Assembly (NCBI RefSeq): GCF_000419765.1
Contig: NZ_ATTQ01000004.1
Location: 248,001 to 312,000 of the forward strand
Length of the DNA: 64,000 nucleotides
From: Rhizobium mongolense USDA 1844
GTDB lineage: Bacteria; Pseudomonadota; Alphaproteobacteria; Rhizobiales; Rhizobiaceae
Direction: 5' to 3'
Positions within the stretch are counted from its first letter, which is position 1; each line of letters opens with the position of its first letter. The translations under genes and the position numbers were made by a program. Shown piece after piece: positions 33,673 through 41,366 of this stretch. The notes under the pieces were generated by a model. The model ran no database searches. It had not been told where the DNA came from and saw only the letters and a list, made by a program, of their open reading frames with translations.

Positions 33673-34512
33673 ATGATCGAGTTTGCCGCCGTCAAGGGGC
33701 CGCGCCTGATGCTCGACGAAACATCGGTGATGGATATCGGCGGATGCATCGTCGACGGCGTCGATATCGCGCCGAAGCGCGCCATCCCGGACGACGGCGA
33801 TCCGCGTATCGACCACTCGCTCGAAGGCTTTCTCTTCACCTGCGGTCCGGATCACATCCGCCATCGCGAGCCGATCCCGGGGCGGACGGATGGCAAGGCC
33901 TACCCGCTGCACGGTTCGGCCTCCGGTCATCCGGCCAAGGTTCTCTGGACCAATTTCGAAAACGGCAATGCCGAGTGCCGCGCCGACATCGATATCGTCA
34001 CCGTCGAAGGATTGCCACAGCGAATCGAACGGCTTTGGCGCATCGACGGTGCGACAGGGGAGGTCTTGCTGGACGACCGGGTGGTCAACACCAGCGACCG
34101 GGCGGCGCCGACCTTCCTCATGTACCACATGAATACCGGCGGCAAATGGCTCGATGCCGGTACGCGGCTGGAAGGGACGATGCTCGAAGGCGGCGGTTTT
34201 CCATGGACCTTCGGCGAAGAGCTTGGCGGCCTCTTTTGCGTCGGGGCCCCAGCGATGACGGATGGCTTTGCCGAAGTCCGTCTCGGTCCCATGAAAGCGG
34301 CGGGTGGCAAGACGCTGTGCGTGCGTTTCCGCGCGGATACGCTGCCGCACCTGCAGGTCTGGCGGAACCAGAAGACGCCGGCCGACGTTTTCGGCATCGA
34401 ACCGGTTTCTCATCGCTGGGTCTCGCGAAGCGAGCTTCAAGCAGGCGGCGAGTTCAACATGCTGCAACCGGGCGAGAGCCGCAGCTATGCGCTTCGCTTC
34501 GCCTTTCTCTGA
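33673..34512 (+). CDS. DUF4432 / aldose-1-epimerase-like protein
   Basis: A 279-residue protein with a galactose-mutarotase-like fold (DUF4432). The start at 33673 has a perfect GGAGGAATCGCA leader. Matching parts are HSLEGFLFTCGPDHIRHREP, YPLHGSASGHPAKVLW with a His typical of the sugar site, and TFLMYHMNTGGKW. No signal peptide. Function is probably sugar-ring related but unproven. It begins a rightward set with a rhodanese-loop gene and a RidA-type gene, though those are separated by gaps and a terminator. Confidence 0.8.
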   Translation: MIEFAAVKGPRLMLDETSVMDIGGCIVDGVDIAPKRAIPDDGDPRIDHSLEGFLFTCGPDHIRHREPIPGRTDGKAYPLHGSASGHPAKVLWTNFENGNAECRADIDIVTVEGLPQRIERLWRIDGATGEVLLDDRVVNTSDRAAPTFLMYHMNTGGKWLDAGTRLEGTMLEGGGFPWTFGEELGGLFCVGAPAMTDGFAEVRLGPMKAAGGKTLCVRFRADTLPHLQVWRNQKTPADVFGIEPVSHRWVSRSELQAGGEFNMLQPGESRSYALRFAFL

Positions 34513-34583
34513 GCGAACTGTTGTTGACGCTTCCGGTCCCGCATCGTAGAGCTTCTGCCATTGATTTTCAGGAGGAACGCGCG

Positions 34584-34922
34584 ATGGACATCCGCCAGAT
34601 CGACGACGAATATTCGGTATCCGGCCAGATCACGCTGGAAGATCTCGATCAGATCAAGGCGATGGGCTTCAAGTCTATCGTCTGCCATCGCCCGGATCAG
34701 GAAAGCCCGGATCAGACGCCGTTTTCCGTGATCGAAGCCCGCGCCAAGGAACTCGGCCTCGACATCGCGCATGTGCCCGTCGGCCCGATGGGCGTGACGG
34801 AGGAAGCCGTGCAAGGCATGGTCGACGCACTCGACGAATTTCCGCGCCCGATGCTCGGCTATTGCCGTTCCGGCGCACGCTCGACCGCGATCTATCAGAA
34901 GACCCATCATATTCGCGGCTGA
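34584..34922 (+). CDS. TIGR01244-type protein with rhodanese-like active loop
   Basis: A 112-residue cytoplasmic protein like the N-terminal domain of beta-lactamase hydrolase-like (Blh) proteins. It contains YSVSGQITLEDLDQIKAMGF, KSIVCHRPDQESPDQTPF and an active loop YCRSGARS with the nucleophilic Cys. The loop length fits the CRxGxR pattern of this group rather than a classical CX5R phosphatase. Suggested roles are sulfur transfer or phosphatase activity, linked in relatives to sulfide handling. AGGAGG precedes the ATG. A terminator follows directly. Confidence 0.8.
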   Translation: MDIRQIDDEYSVSGQITLEDLDQIKAMGFKSIVCHRPDQESPDQTPFSVIEARAKELGLDIAHVPVGPMGVTEEAVQGMVDALDEFPRPMLGYCRSGARSTAIYQKTHHIRG

Positions 34923-34928
34923 TCTTTT

Positions 34929-34956
34929 GGCGCGGCTTTCGGCCGCGCCCTTTATT
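34929..34956 (+). terminator. Terminator after the rhodanese-loop gene
   Basis: GGCGCGGC (34929-34936) pairs with GCCGCGCC (34942-34949), followed by CTTTATT. The next start codon is only 23 bp further on. Confidence 0.75.
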
Positions 34957-34978
34957 TCATAAAACTCAGGAGAACATC

Positions 34979-35323
34979 ATGAGCATCAAGCGTATCGACG
35001 TCGGCGCCCGCATGAGCGGCGCGGTCATCCACGGCAACACCGTCTATCTCGCAGGTCAGGTCGGCGAAGGCGAAAGCGTGACCGATCAGTGCAAGTCGGC
35101 GCTTGCCGAAGTCGATCGTCTGCTTGCCGCTGCAGGTTCCAGCAAGTCGAAGATTCTTCAGACGCTGATCTATCTCTCCGACATTTCCTACTTTGCGGAA
35201 ATGAATGCTGCCTGGGAAGCCTGGGTCGACCCGAAGAACACGCCGGCACGCGCCACCAGCGAGGCCAAGCTCGCCGCACCGAAGTACAAGGTCGAGTTCA
35301 TCGTCATCGCCGCAATCGACTAA
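34979..35323 (+). CDS. RidA family (YjgF/YER057c/UK114) protein
   Basis: A 114-residue protein of the RidA family, which hydrolyses reactive enamine/imine intermediates. Expected parts are RMSGAVIHGNTVYLAGQVGE, QCKSALAEVDRLLAAAGSSK, and the C-terminal YKVEFIVIAAID. The active-site Arg seen in true RidA (RxAxxV) is approximated by TPARATSEAKLA, so it may belong to an Rid subgroup other than RidA proper. CAGGAG precedes the ATG. Confidence 0.85.
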   Translation: MSIKRIDVGARMSGAVIHGNTVYLAGQVGEGESVTDQCKSALAEVDRLLAAAGSSKSKILQTLIYLSDISYFAEMNAAWEAWVDPKNTPARATSEAKLAAPKYKVEFIVIAAID

Positions 35324-35346
35324 GATCGGCGCCATTTGCCAGTTTC

Positions 35347-35378
35347 AAAGCCGGTGGGTTCGCTCACCGGCTTTTTGT
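35347..35378. terminator. Bidirectional terminator shared by convergent genes
   Basis: AAAGCCGGTG (35347-35356) pairs with CACCGGCTTT (35365-35374), then TTTG. On the other strand it overlaps the stop codon (35364-35366) of the thiamine-diphosphate enzyme gene, so that gene ends inside the hairpin. Confidence 0.8.
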
Positions 35379-37022
35379 TTGCGCGATTTCGGTCAGCGTG
35401 CGTGTCGGCGTGATCGCCTCGGGATCGAGCTTCACCTCGATGATCGAAGGCTTGCCGCTGGCGCGGGCTCGCTCAAACGCAGACGCGAAGTCCTCGGTTT
35501 TCTCCACCGTTTCCCCATGGCCGCCATAGGCACGAGCAAGGGCGGCGAAATCCGGATTGGTGAGATCCGTACCGCTGACACGGCCGGGATAGTCGCGTTC
35601 CTGATGCATGCGGATCGTGCCGTAGATGCCGTTGTTGATGACGAGGGCGATGATTGGGAGGTCGTAGCGGACGGCGGTGGCGAATTCCTGCCCGTGCATC
35701 AAGAAGCAGCCGTCGCCGGCAAAGCAGATGACTTCACGCTCCGGAAAAAGCCGCTTGGCGGCCACGGCAGCCGGCAGGCCGTAACCCATCGAGCCGGATG
35801 TGGGGGCCGCCTGCGTATTGAACTGCCGGAAGCGATGGAAACGGTGCAGCCACGTGGCATAGTTACCGGCACCATTGGTGAAGATCGTGTCGGCCTTCGT
35901 GTTGCCCTCGATCCATTCCATGATCGGTCCCATGTGAACGGCGCCGGGGCCTGTTTGCGGCGGCTTCGACCAGGCAAGATAGGCTTGGTGCATGTGCTCC
36001 GTCCGTTCCGCCCAGCGCGGTTCGGCCGGCGCTTCGAGATCGGTAAGGGCGGCGACGAAGTCCTGCGGCGATGCGCAGATCGCAAGGTCCGGACGGTAGA
36101 TGCGGCCAAGTTCGGACGGGTCGGGATAGATGTGGACGAGCGATTGCGCCGGGTAGGGGACGTCGACCAGCGTATAGCCTGACGACGGCATTTCCGACAT
36201 CCGGGCGCCGAGCAGGATGAGCAAATCGCTCTCCTTGATCTCCTTTGCCAGCACCGGATTGATGCCGATGCCGACATCACCGGCATAGCCCGGATTAAGG
36301 TGATCGAAGAGCATCTGGCGGCGGAAGGAACAGCCGACCGGCAGCTTGAAGCGTTCGGCAAAGACGCGGAAATCGGCGACCGCATCTGCATCCCAGCGTG
36401 TGCCGCCGAGTATGACCATGGGCCGTTCGGCCTTCAGGAGCCGCATGTAGAAATCGTCGACCTGACGGCGCCCGGGATGAGCGGGAACGCGGGCATAAGG
36501 CTTGGCGCGCGGCGCTTCCACTTCGTCGCGCAACATGTCCTCGGGCAGTGACAGCACGACAGGCCCGGGCCTGCCGGAAGTGGCAATGGCAAAGGCGCGG
36601 GTCACGAATTCGGGGATGCGCGCCGCATCGTCGATTTCACCGACCCATTTGGCATATTCGGTCAGCGCGCGGCGGAACTCGACCTCCTGGAAGGCTTCGC
36701 GCTCGCGGGCATCGCGCTGGACCTGGCCGATGAAGAGGATCATCGGGATCGAATCCTGCCTGGCGATATGCAGCCCCGCCGTGGCGTTGGTGGCTCCAGG
36801 CCCGCGGGTGACCATACAGATGCCGGGTTCGCCGGTGAGACGGCCCCAGCAATCGGCCATCATTGCGGCGCCTCCTTCCTGACGGCAGACGATCACTTCG
36901 AGATCGGTGTCATAAAGCGCGTCCAGCACGGCGAGGAAGCTTTCGCCGGGCACGCAGGAAAGTCGCTTGACCCCGTTTGCCTTCAGCGCTTCGACAATCA
37001 GCTCGCCGCCGGTCTTCTTCAT
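35364..37022 (-). CDS. Thiamine-diphosphate-dependent enzyme, acetolactate-synthase-like
   Basis: A 552-residue three-domain ThDP enzyme. The N-terminal pyrimidine-binding domain has CVPGESFLAVLDALYDTDLE and the activating Glu in CRQEGGAAMMADCWGRLTG. A central Rossmann-type domain covers about residues 190-330. The C-terminal pyrophosphate domain has FAGDGCFLMHGQEFATAVRY and ends the GDG...N motif at VINNGIYGTIRMHQE. Large-subunit acetolactate synthases share the layout, but no small regulatory subunit is adjacent. It overlaps a CaiB-type CoA-transferase by 4 bp, suggesting a joint pathway on a 2-oxo or 2-hydroxyacyl-CoA compound. Substrate unknown. Confidence 0.85.
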   Translation of the reverse strand: MKKTGGELIVEALKANGVKRLSCVPGESFLAVLDALYDTDLEVIVCRQEGGAAMMADCWGRLTGEPGICMVTRGPGATNATAGLHIARQDSIPMILFIGQVQRDAREREAFQEVEFRRALTEYAKWVGEIDDAARIPEFVTRAFAIATSGRPGPVVLSLPEDMLRDEVEAPRAKPYARVPAHPGRRQVDDFYMRLLKAERPMVILGGTRWDADAVADFRVFAERFKLPVGCSFRRQMLFDHLNPGYAGDVGIGINPVLAKEIKESDLLILLGARMSEMPSSGYTLVDVPYPAQSLVHIYPDPSELGRIYRPDLAICASPQDFVAALTDLEAPAEPRWAERTEHMHQAYLAWSKPPQTGPGAVHMGPIMEWIEGNTKADTIFTNGAGNYATWLHRFHRFRQFNTQAAPTSGSMGYGLPAAVAAKRLFPEREVICFAGDGCFLMHGQEFATAVRYDLPIIALVINNGIYGTIRMHQERDYPGRVSGTDLTNPDFAALARAYGGHGETVEKTEDFASAFERARASGKPSIIEVKLDPEAITPTRTLTEIAQTKSR

Positions 37023-38233
37023 AGTGCAGATGTCCCCTCCCGTTCGGCGCGCTCCAATGCCTCGAGCTCAGCCAGGACCTCTTCCTGATGCTCGCCAAGC
37101 CGAGGGCCTGGCCTCTCGTAACGCAGGGGCGTTTCGGAGAGCACGACCGGCGTCCTCACGCCGGGGATAACGTTTCCTGCCGCATCCGGCAAATCGATGC
37201 GCAGCCCGCGCGCCTTAATCTGCGGATCTGCGAACATCTCCTCGATCGTGTTGATCGCGCCGGCTGGCACGGCATTCTCTTCGCAGGCTTTCAGCAAGTC
37301 GGCTTTCTGCCATTTCAACGTTTCGGTCGAGATCAGGCGGCGCACCTCGTCGCGGTTGACGACGCGGGCCTTGTTGGTCGAAAAACGCTCGTCGCCGGCG
37401 ATGCCATCGAGGCGGAGGATCGTGCAGAGACGCCGGAACTGGTTGTCATTGCCGACGGCGAGGATCAGGAAACCGTCCGCGCTCGGTACGACCTCATAAG
37501 GAGAGATGTTCGGATGGGCGTTTCCGAGCCGCGCCGGCGCGCGGCCGGAGATCAGGTAGTTCATGTTTTGATTGGCGAGCACGGCGGATTGCACGTCGAG
37601 CAGCGCCATATCGACGAGCTGGCCTTCACCGGTTTTCAGCGCATGGATGAGGGCTGCCTCGATCGCCGCGACGGCATAGATGCCGGTGAATATATCGGCA
37701 ATGGCGACACCAGCTTTCATCGGCTGGCGATCCGGCTCGCCGGTGATCGACATGAAGCCGGACATGCCCTGGACGATGTAGTCATAGCCCGCGAGGCTGG
37801 CATAGGGGCCAGACTGGCCGAAGCCGGTGATGGAGCAGTAGACGAGCTTCGGATTGATCTTGCGCAGGCTCTCGTAGTCGAGCCCGTACTTGACGAGGCC
37901 GCCGAGCTTGAAATTCTCGATGAGGACATCGGCCGTTGCCGCGAGACGTCGCACCAGCGACTGGCCTTCCTCGGTCTTCAAATCGGCCGTGACAGAGCGC
38001 TTGTTGCGATTGGCGGAGTGATAATAGGCAGCTGAAAGGTTTTCGCCGTCGCTGCCCTCGACGAAGGGAGGTCCCCATTGCCGCGTATCGTCGCCGCCGT
38101 CCGGATTTTCGACCTTGATGACGTCTGCGCCGAGATCGGCCAACATCTGCCCGGCCCAGGGGCCTGCCAGGACGCGGGCGAGCTCGATCACCCTGATGCC
38201 GGCAAGCGGCGGCTTCTTACGACTGTCCGTCAT
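37019..38233 (-). CDS. CaiB/BaiF family CoA-transferase
   Basis: A 404-residue family III CoA-transferase that moves CoA between acids through an aspartyl-CoA thioester. Family blocks: GIRVIELARVLAGPWAGQML, LGADVIKVENPDGGDDTRQW, NRNKRSVTADLKTEEGQSLV, and VDMALLDVQSAVLANQNMNY, which includes the expected catalytic Asp. It is co-transcribed with the thiamine-diphosphate enzyme and probably with an EamA transporter gene 18 bp upstream. Formyl-CoA:oxalate transferase is one relative, but a partner oxalyl-CoA decarboxylase is not clearly present. Confidence 0.9.
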   Translation of the reverse strand: MTDSRKKPPLAGIRVIELARVLAGPWAGQMLADLGADVIKVENPDGGDDTRQWGPPFVEGSDGENLSAAYYHSANRNKRSVTADLKTEEGQSLVRRLAATADVLIENFKLGGLVKYGLDYESLRKINPKLVYCSITGFGQSGPYASLAGYDYIVQGMSGFMSITGEPDRQPMKAGVAIADIFTGIYAVAAIEAALIHALKTGEGQLVDMALLDVQSAVLANQNMNYLISGRAPARLGNAHPNISPYEVVPSADGFLILAVGNDNQFRRLCTILRLDGIAGDERFSTNKARVVNRDEVRRLISTETLKWQKADLLKACEENAVPAGAINTIEEMFADPQIKARGLRIDLPDAAGNVIPGVRTPVVLSETPLRYERPGPRLGEHQEEVLAELEALERAEREGTSAL

Positions 38234-38251
38234 GTTCCTCCCGAGAACGGA

Positions 38252-39202
38252 TCATGGTGCCCGCGTTGCCTCAGATGTATCGGATACGGGTTTGGATGCA
38301 AAGCGGCGCTCGCGCCAGATGATGTAAAGTCCGGATGCGATGATGATGAGAATGCCCAGCCATTTGATGGCGTCGGGAAAATCGCCGAAAACCAGCCATG
38401 CGAAGATCGTAGCCGAGACGATCTCGAGGTATTGCAGCGGCGCCAAAGTGGAGGCGGGTGCGGAGCGATAGGCATAGACGCCCAGAATGCTGGCGATCGC
38501 GGCCGTTACGCCGACGCCGAGGAGCCAGACGAGACCTATCATGGTTGGCATTACCGGTTCGAACACATCCGAGCCGCTTCCACGGGCGAAGAAAAGCAGG
38601 ACACCGCAAAAGAGCAGACCCCACAAGCCCATGTGAAACTGCATCACCCATGGGTCCTCGCGCTGCGCCAGGGCCCTGTTCATCATCGCGGAGATGGCGA
38701 TGCAGACTGCGCTGACGACCGGCAACAACGCCACGTAGCCGACTTCCTGGAAGCTTGGCTGAATGACGAGTATCGCGCCGAAGAAACCGACGCCGCAGGC
38801 TGTGTAGCGCCGCCAACCGATCGTCTCGCCCAGAAAAAGGCTGCTCAGGATGGTGAGGATGATGGGTTCGACGAAGAAAATCGCGATCGCGTCTGCAACC
38901 GCCATGTATTTCAGCGTGGTGACGAACGAGATCATCGAAATGGTGATGATGGCGCCGCGGATCGCGTGGAGGAGGCTCTGCCTCCATGACGAATCCGTCA
39001 GTTTTTTGCGCCAGATAACGATCGGAAGCATGCAGAGAGCCTGTATGGCAAAGCGTGCCGCGGTGATCTCCGCAGACGGAACCGTCGTGATGGCTAGCTT
39101 GGAGAAAATATCGATCAGCGGCGATACGAGCACCGAAAAAAACATGAGCATCAGACCCATGCTGACTTCGGAGGAGCTATTCTTCGTTATTGCGCTGTTC
39201 AT
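38252..39202 (-). CDS. EamA/DMT-family transporter
   Basis: A 316-residue integral membrane protein with about ten helices in two EamA repeats (about residues 16-145 and 160-300). Family segments: SAEITAARFAIQALCMLPIV, ADAIAIFFVEPIILTILSSL, LFLGETIGWRRY and PLQYLEIVSATIFAWLVFGD. Members export or import small metabolites. First gene of the leftward set with the CoA-transferase and thiamine enzyme; it could carry their substrate or product. Confidence 0.9.
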   Translation of the reverse strand: MNSAITKNSSSEVSMGLMLMFFSVLVSPLIDIFSKLAITTVPSAEITAARFAIQALCMLPIVIWRKKLTDSSWRQSLLHAIRGAIITISMISFVTTLKYMAVADAIAIFFVEPIILTILSSLFLGETIGWRRYTACGVGFFGAILVIQPSFQEVGYVALLPVVSAVCIAISAMMNRALAQREDPWVMQFHMGLWGLLFCGVLLFFARGSGSDVFEPVMPTMIGLVWLLGVGVTAAIASILGVYAYRSAPASTLAPLQYLEIVSATIFAWLVFGDFPDAIKWLGILIIIASGLYIIWRERRFASKPVSDTSEATRAP

Positions 39203-39216
39203 TTCCGGTCCGCTCG

Positions 39217-40146
39217 TCAGGATCTTGCGGTTGCTTCATCGCACCAATCGGCAAAGGCCGAAATCGCCGCTTCGGCGCCGATCTCGTTCAGCGTCTCGTG
39301 CCGCTTATCCTGATATATTTCGGCCGTGATACGGGAGAAACCATGCCGTTTCAAATGGTTTGACAGCCACATCACCGCTTTTCCGAAATCGGTCGCTGGG
39401 TCCTTTCCGCCGCCGACGAGGTGGATTGGCAGGTTCCTTCGCAACCTGTCGAGATGCCGCTTCTGCGGCGCTTGAAAGGTGAGTTCGAATATATCGAGCC
39501 AGAGCGAAACGGAAACATCGAAGCCGCAGAGCGGATCGGCGATATATTTGTCGACTTCGGCCGGATCGCGCGAGAGCCAGTCAAATTCGGTCCGGTGACC
39601 GGGGATGGATTTGCCCCAGCTGTCGAAGGTGAGCTTCGGCAGCAGGTCGCTCGGAACGTCGGAACCTTTCAGGGCTTTTTCGGCAAGCAGGACGGCCTGC
39701 GCGGCCCGGCCTGTCAGACCGACAGCGAAATTCGAATTCCACACGGCGACGGCATCAAATTTTTCCGGATAGGTCACTGCAGCGTTGAGCGCGATCAGCC
39801 CTCCCATGGAGTGGCCGAAGAGGATCACGGGAAGGTTCGGATGGAACCCTGCCGCGTACTCCCGCATGGCGACCATGTCGCCAAGAACCTGCTGTACCCC
39901 GTTGCGCCGGGCGAACTGGCCGATCGGCGCGCCGTCGGCCACCGTCTCGCCGTGGCCCCGGTGGTCGTGCGCATAGACATGATAGCCGCGCCCGGCCATC
40001 GCCTTGGCGAAGCGTGCGTAGCGCTTCGAATGTTCAGCAAGTCCATGGGAGATCAGCACGATGCCGCGCGGGCCGCCGCTGGCTGGCTCATGATGAAAGG
40101 CGAGCGTCGCCTCGAGCGCCTTAAGCCATTGCGTTTGCGAAAACAT
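39217..40146 (-). CDS. Alpha/beta hydrolase, lysophospholipase/monoacylglycerol lipase type
   Basis: About 309 residues. The nucleophile elbow is VILFGHSMGGLIALNAA with Ser in GHSMG; the oxyanion-side motif is GIVLISHGLAEHSKRYARFA with YHVYAHDHRGHGETV. The acid is expected in IHLVGGGKDPATDFGKAV, and the catalytic His in YQDKRHETLNEIG. This matches the Hydrolase_4 (PldB/monoglyceride lipase) group. Two ATG codons are close together; the second (40146) has GGGAGG at 6-7 bases and is preferred. No signal peptide. The gene is divergent from an RNase T2 gene. Confidence 0.88.
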   Translation of the reverse strand: MFSQTQWLKALEATLAFHHEPASGGPRGIVLISHGLAEHSKRYARFAKAMAGRGYHVYAHDHRGHGETVADGAPIGQFARRNGVQQVLGDMVAMREYAAGFHPNLPVILFGHSMGGLIALNAAVTYPEKFDAVAVWNSNFAVGLTGRAAQAVLLAEKALKGSDVPSDLLPKLTFDSWGKSIPGHRTEFDWLSRDPAEVDKYIADPLCGFDVSVSLWLDIFELTFQAPQKRHLDRLRRNLPIHLVGGGKDPATDFGKAVMWLSNHLKRHGFSRITAEIYQDKRHETLNEIGAEAAISAFADWCDEATARS

Positions 40147-40296
40147 TTCCATCCTCCCGCTGCAACAGAGCACATCGCGGCCCAAATGCAACATCCCGTC
40201 CCATGTTTGCAGTATAATTTCCTGCGAGTGAGGGTTGCAGGGTTTTGGGCTTCGTGCATACTTGTTCCTGAATTGTTCTGTCTGCGAGGAGCGGCG

Positions 40297-41037
40297 ATGA
40301 GCAGGGTGTTTCTGCGCTTGATGGCGTCTGTTGTGTCAATGGTTTTGACTGGCTTTGCGGTTGCGCAGGAAGGGGAAGGGGCAACGCGCTTCATCCTTGC
40401 CGCAAGTTGGCAGCCGGCATTCTGCCAGACAAACCAAAGGAAGCCGGAATGCAGCAGCCAGACGAAGGAGCGCTTCGACGCTTCGAATTTCTCGCTGCAC
40501 GGCCTTTGGCCGCTGCGGCTGAACTATTGCGGTGTATCGAAGGACTTGCAGGCAGTCGACAAAGACGGCGATTGGCAAAAGCTGCCAGAGGTCAAGCTGA
40601 CGGCTGAGAATGCGTCAGCCCTCGCAAAGGCCATGCCCGGAACGCAATCGGCCCTCGAGCGTCATGAATGGATGAAGCACGGCACTTGCACGAAGATGAG
40701 CGCCGACGATTATTTCGGCGTGGCGATCCGCCTGATGGACGACCTCAACGGCTCGGCGGTGCGCGACCTCTTTGCCGCGAATGTCGGCAAGACGGTCAGG
40801 GCCGATCAGATCAAGACGGCTTTCGACAAGAGCTTCGGGGCGGGCGCTGGCGAGCGTGTGAAGATGAGCTGCCGGCGCGCGGGCGGCGTCCGCGTGATCA
40901 GCGAGCTGACGATCGGGCTGTCGCAGGATGCAGGCTCGGCCGCCGGGGCCGGTGCGGGGCTTGCGAAACTCATGCAAAAGGCCGGCCGCACCTCCTTCGG
41001 CTGCGACGAAGGCGTTGTCGACGCTGCGGGGTTCTGA
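40297..41037 (+). CDS. Secreted ribonuclease T2
   Basis: A 246-residue RNase T2-family enzyme with an N-terminal signal peptide (MSRVFLRLMASVVSMVLTGF, cleavage near AVAQ). CAS I is FSLHGLWP with catalytic His68. CAS II is HEWMKHGTC with Glu124, Lys127 and His128. Several cysteines (43, 52, 78, 131 and later) suit periplasmic disulfides. It should cut RNA without base strictness through 2',3'-cyclic phosphates, perhaps for phosphate or nucleotide scavenging. The ATG at 40297 follows GAGGAGCGGCG. It stands alone. Confidence 0.93.
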   Translation: MSRVFLRLMASVVSMVLTGFAVAQEGEGATRFILAASWQPAFCQTNQRKPECSSQTKERFDASNFSLHGLWPLRLNYCGVSKDLQAVDKDGDWQKLPEVKLTAENASALAKAMPGTQSALERHEWMKHGTCTKMSADDYFGVAIRLMDDLNGSAVRDLFAANVGKTVRADQIKTAFDKSFGAGAGERVKMSCRRAGGVRVISELTIGLSQDAGSAAGAGAGLAKLMQKAGRTSFGCDEGVVDAAGF

Positions 41038-41280
41038 GAGTTTATCGCAAGGGTTGGGACTGGAGCGCGGCTTGGAAGGGGGGAGCGATGCGGCTGGATG
41101 ACTTTAGAAGCGTCGGGGACGCCTACCAGAGAAATCGCGCTTGAGCGCGCTGCTTCGCTGCGTGACCCATACCGTGCGATGGCCCGGCTCTTGAATGCGA
41201 CTGGGCGGAAAGCCTGAGGAGGTCAAGCAAATCCCTCCGTTCCGTTGCTTTTCGAACGGAACCAAATCGATTGCCGTAGA

Positions 41281-41317
41281 GAAAGCCGGTTTCGGCGTTG
41301 CCCGAAAGCCGGCTTTC
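41281..41317. terminator. Hairpin upstream of ettA
   Basis: GAAAGCCGG (41281-41289) pairs with CCGGCTTTC (41309-41317). The right half, GAAAGCCGGCTTTC, is also self-complementary. It may end upstream transcription or shape the ettA leader. The 330 bp between the RNase gene and ettA hold no other convincing gene. Confidence 0.4.
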
Positions 41318-41366
41318 GCCTACATAGCGGCCACGGTTTTCAAGTTTCCGCCCGGAGCAGCGTATA

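Noticed and set aside
35364..38233. Oxalate degradation pair (oxalyl-CoA decarboxylase and formyl-CoA transferase)
   Set aside because: The CoA-transferase fits the superfamily, but the thiamine enzyme lacks clear oxalyl-CoA decarboxylase features that I could point to, so the specific call is not supported.
41089..41144. Possible 18-codon ORF MRLDDFRSVGDAYQRNRA after a GGGGGAGCG site
   Set aside because: It has a good ribosome site, but no membrane segment or similarity that I know, and it may be chance in the leader before ettA.
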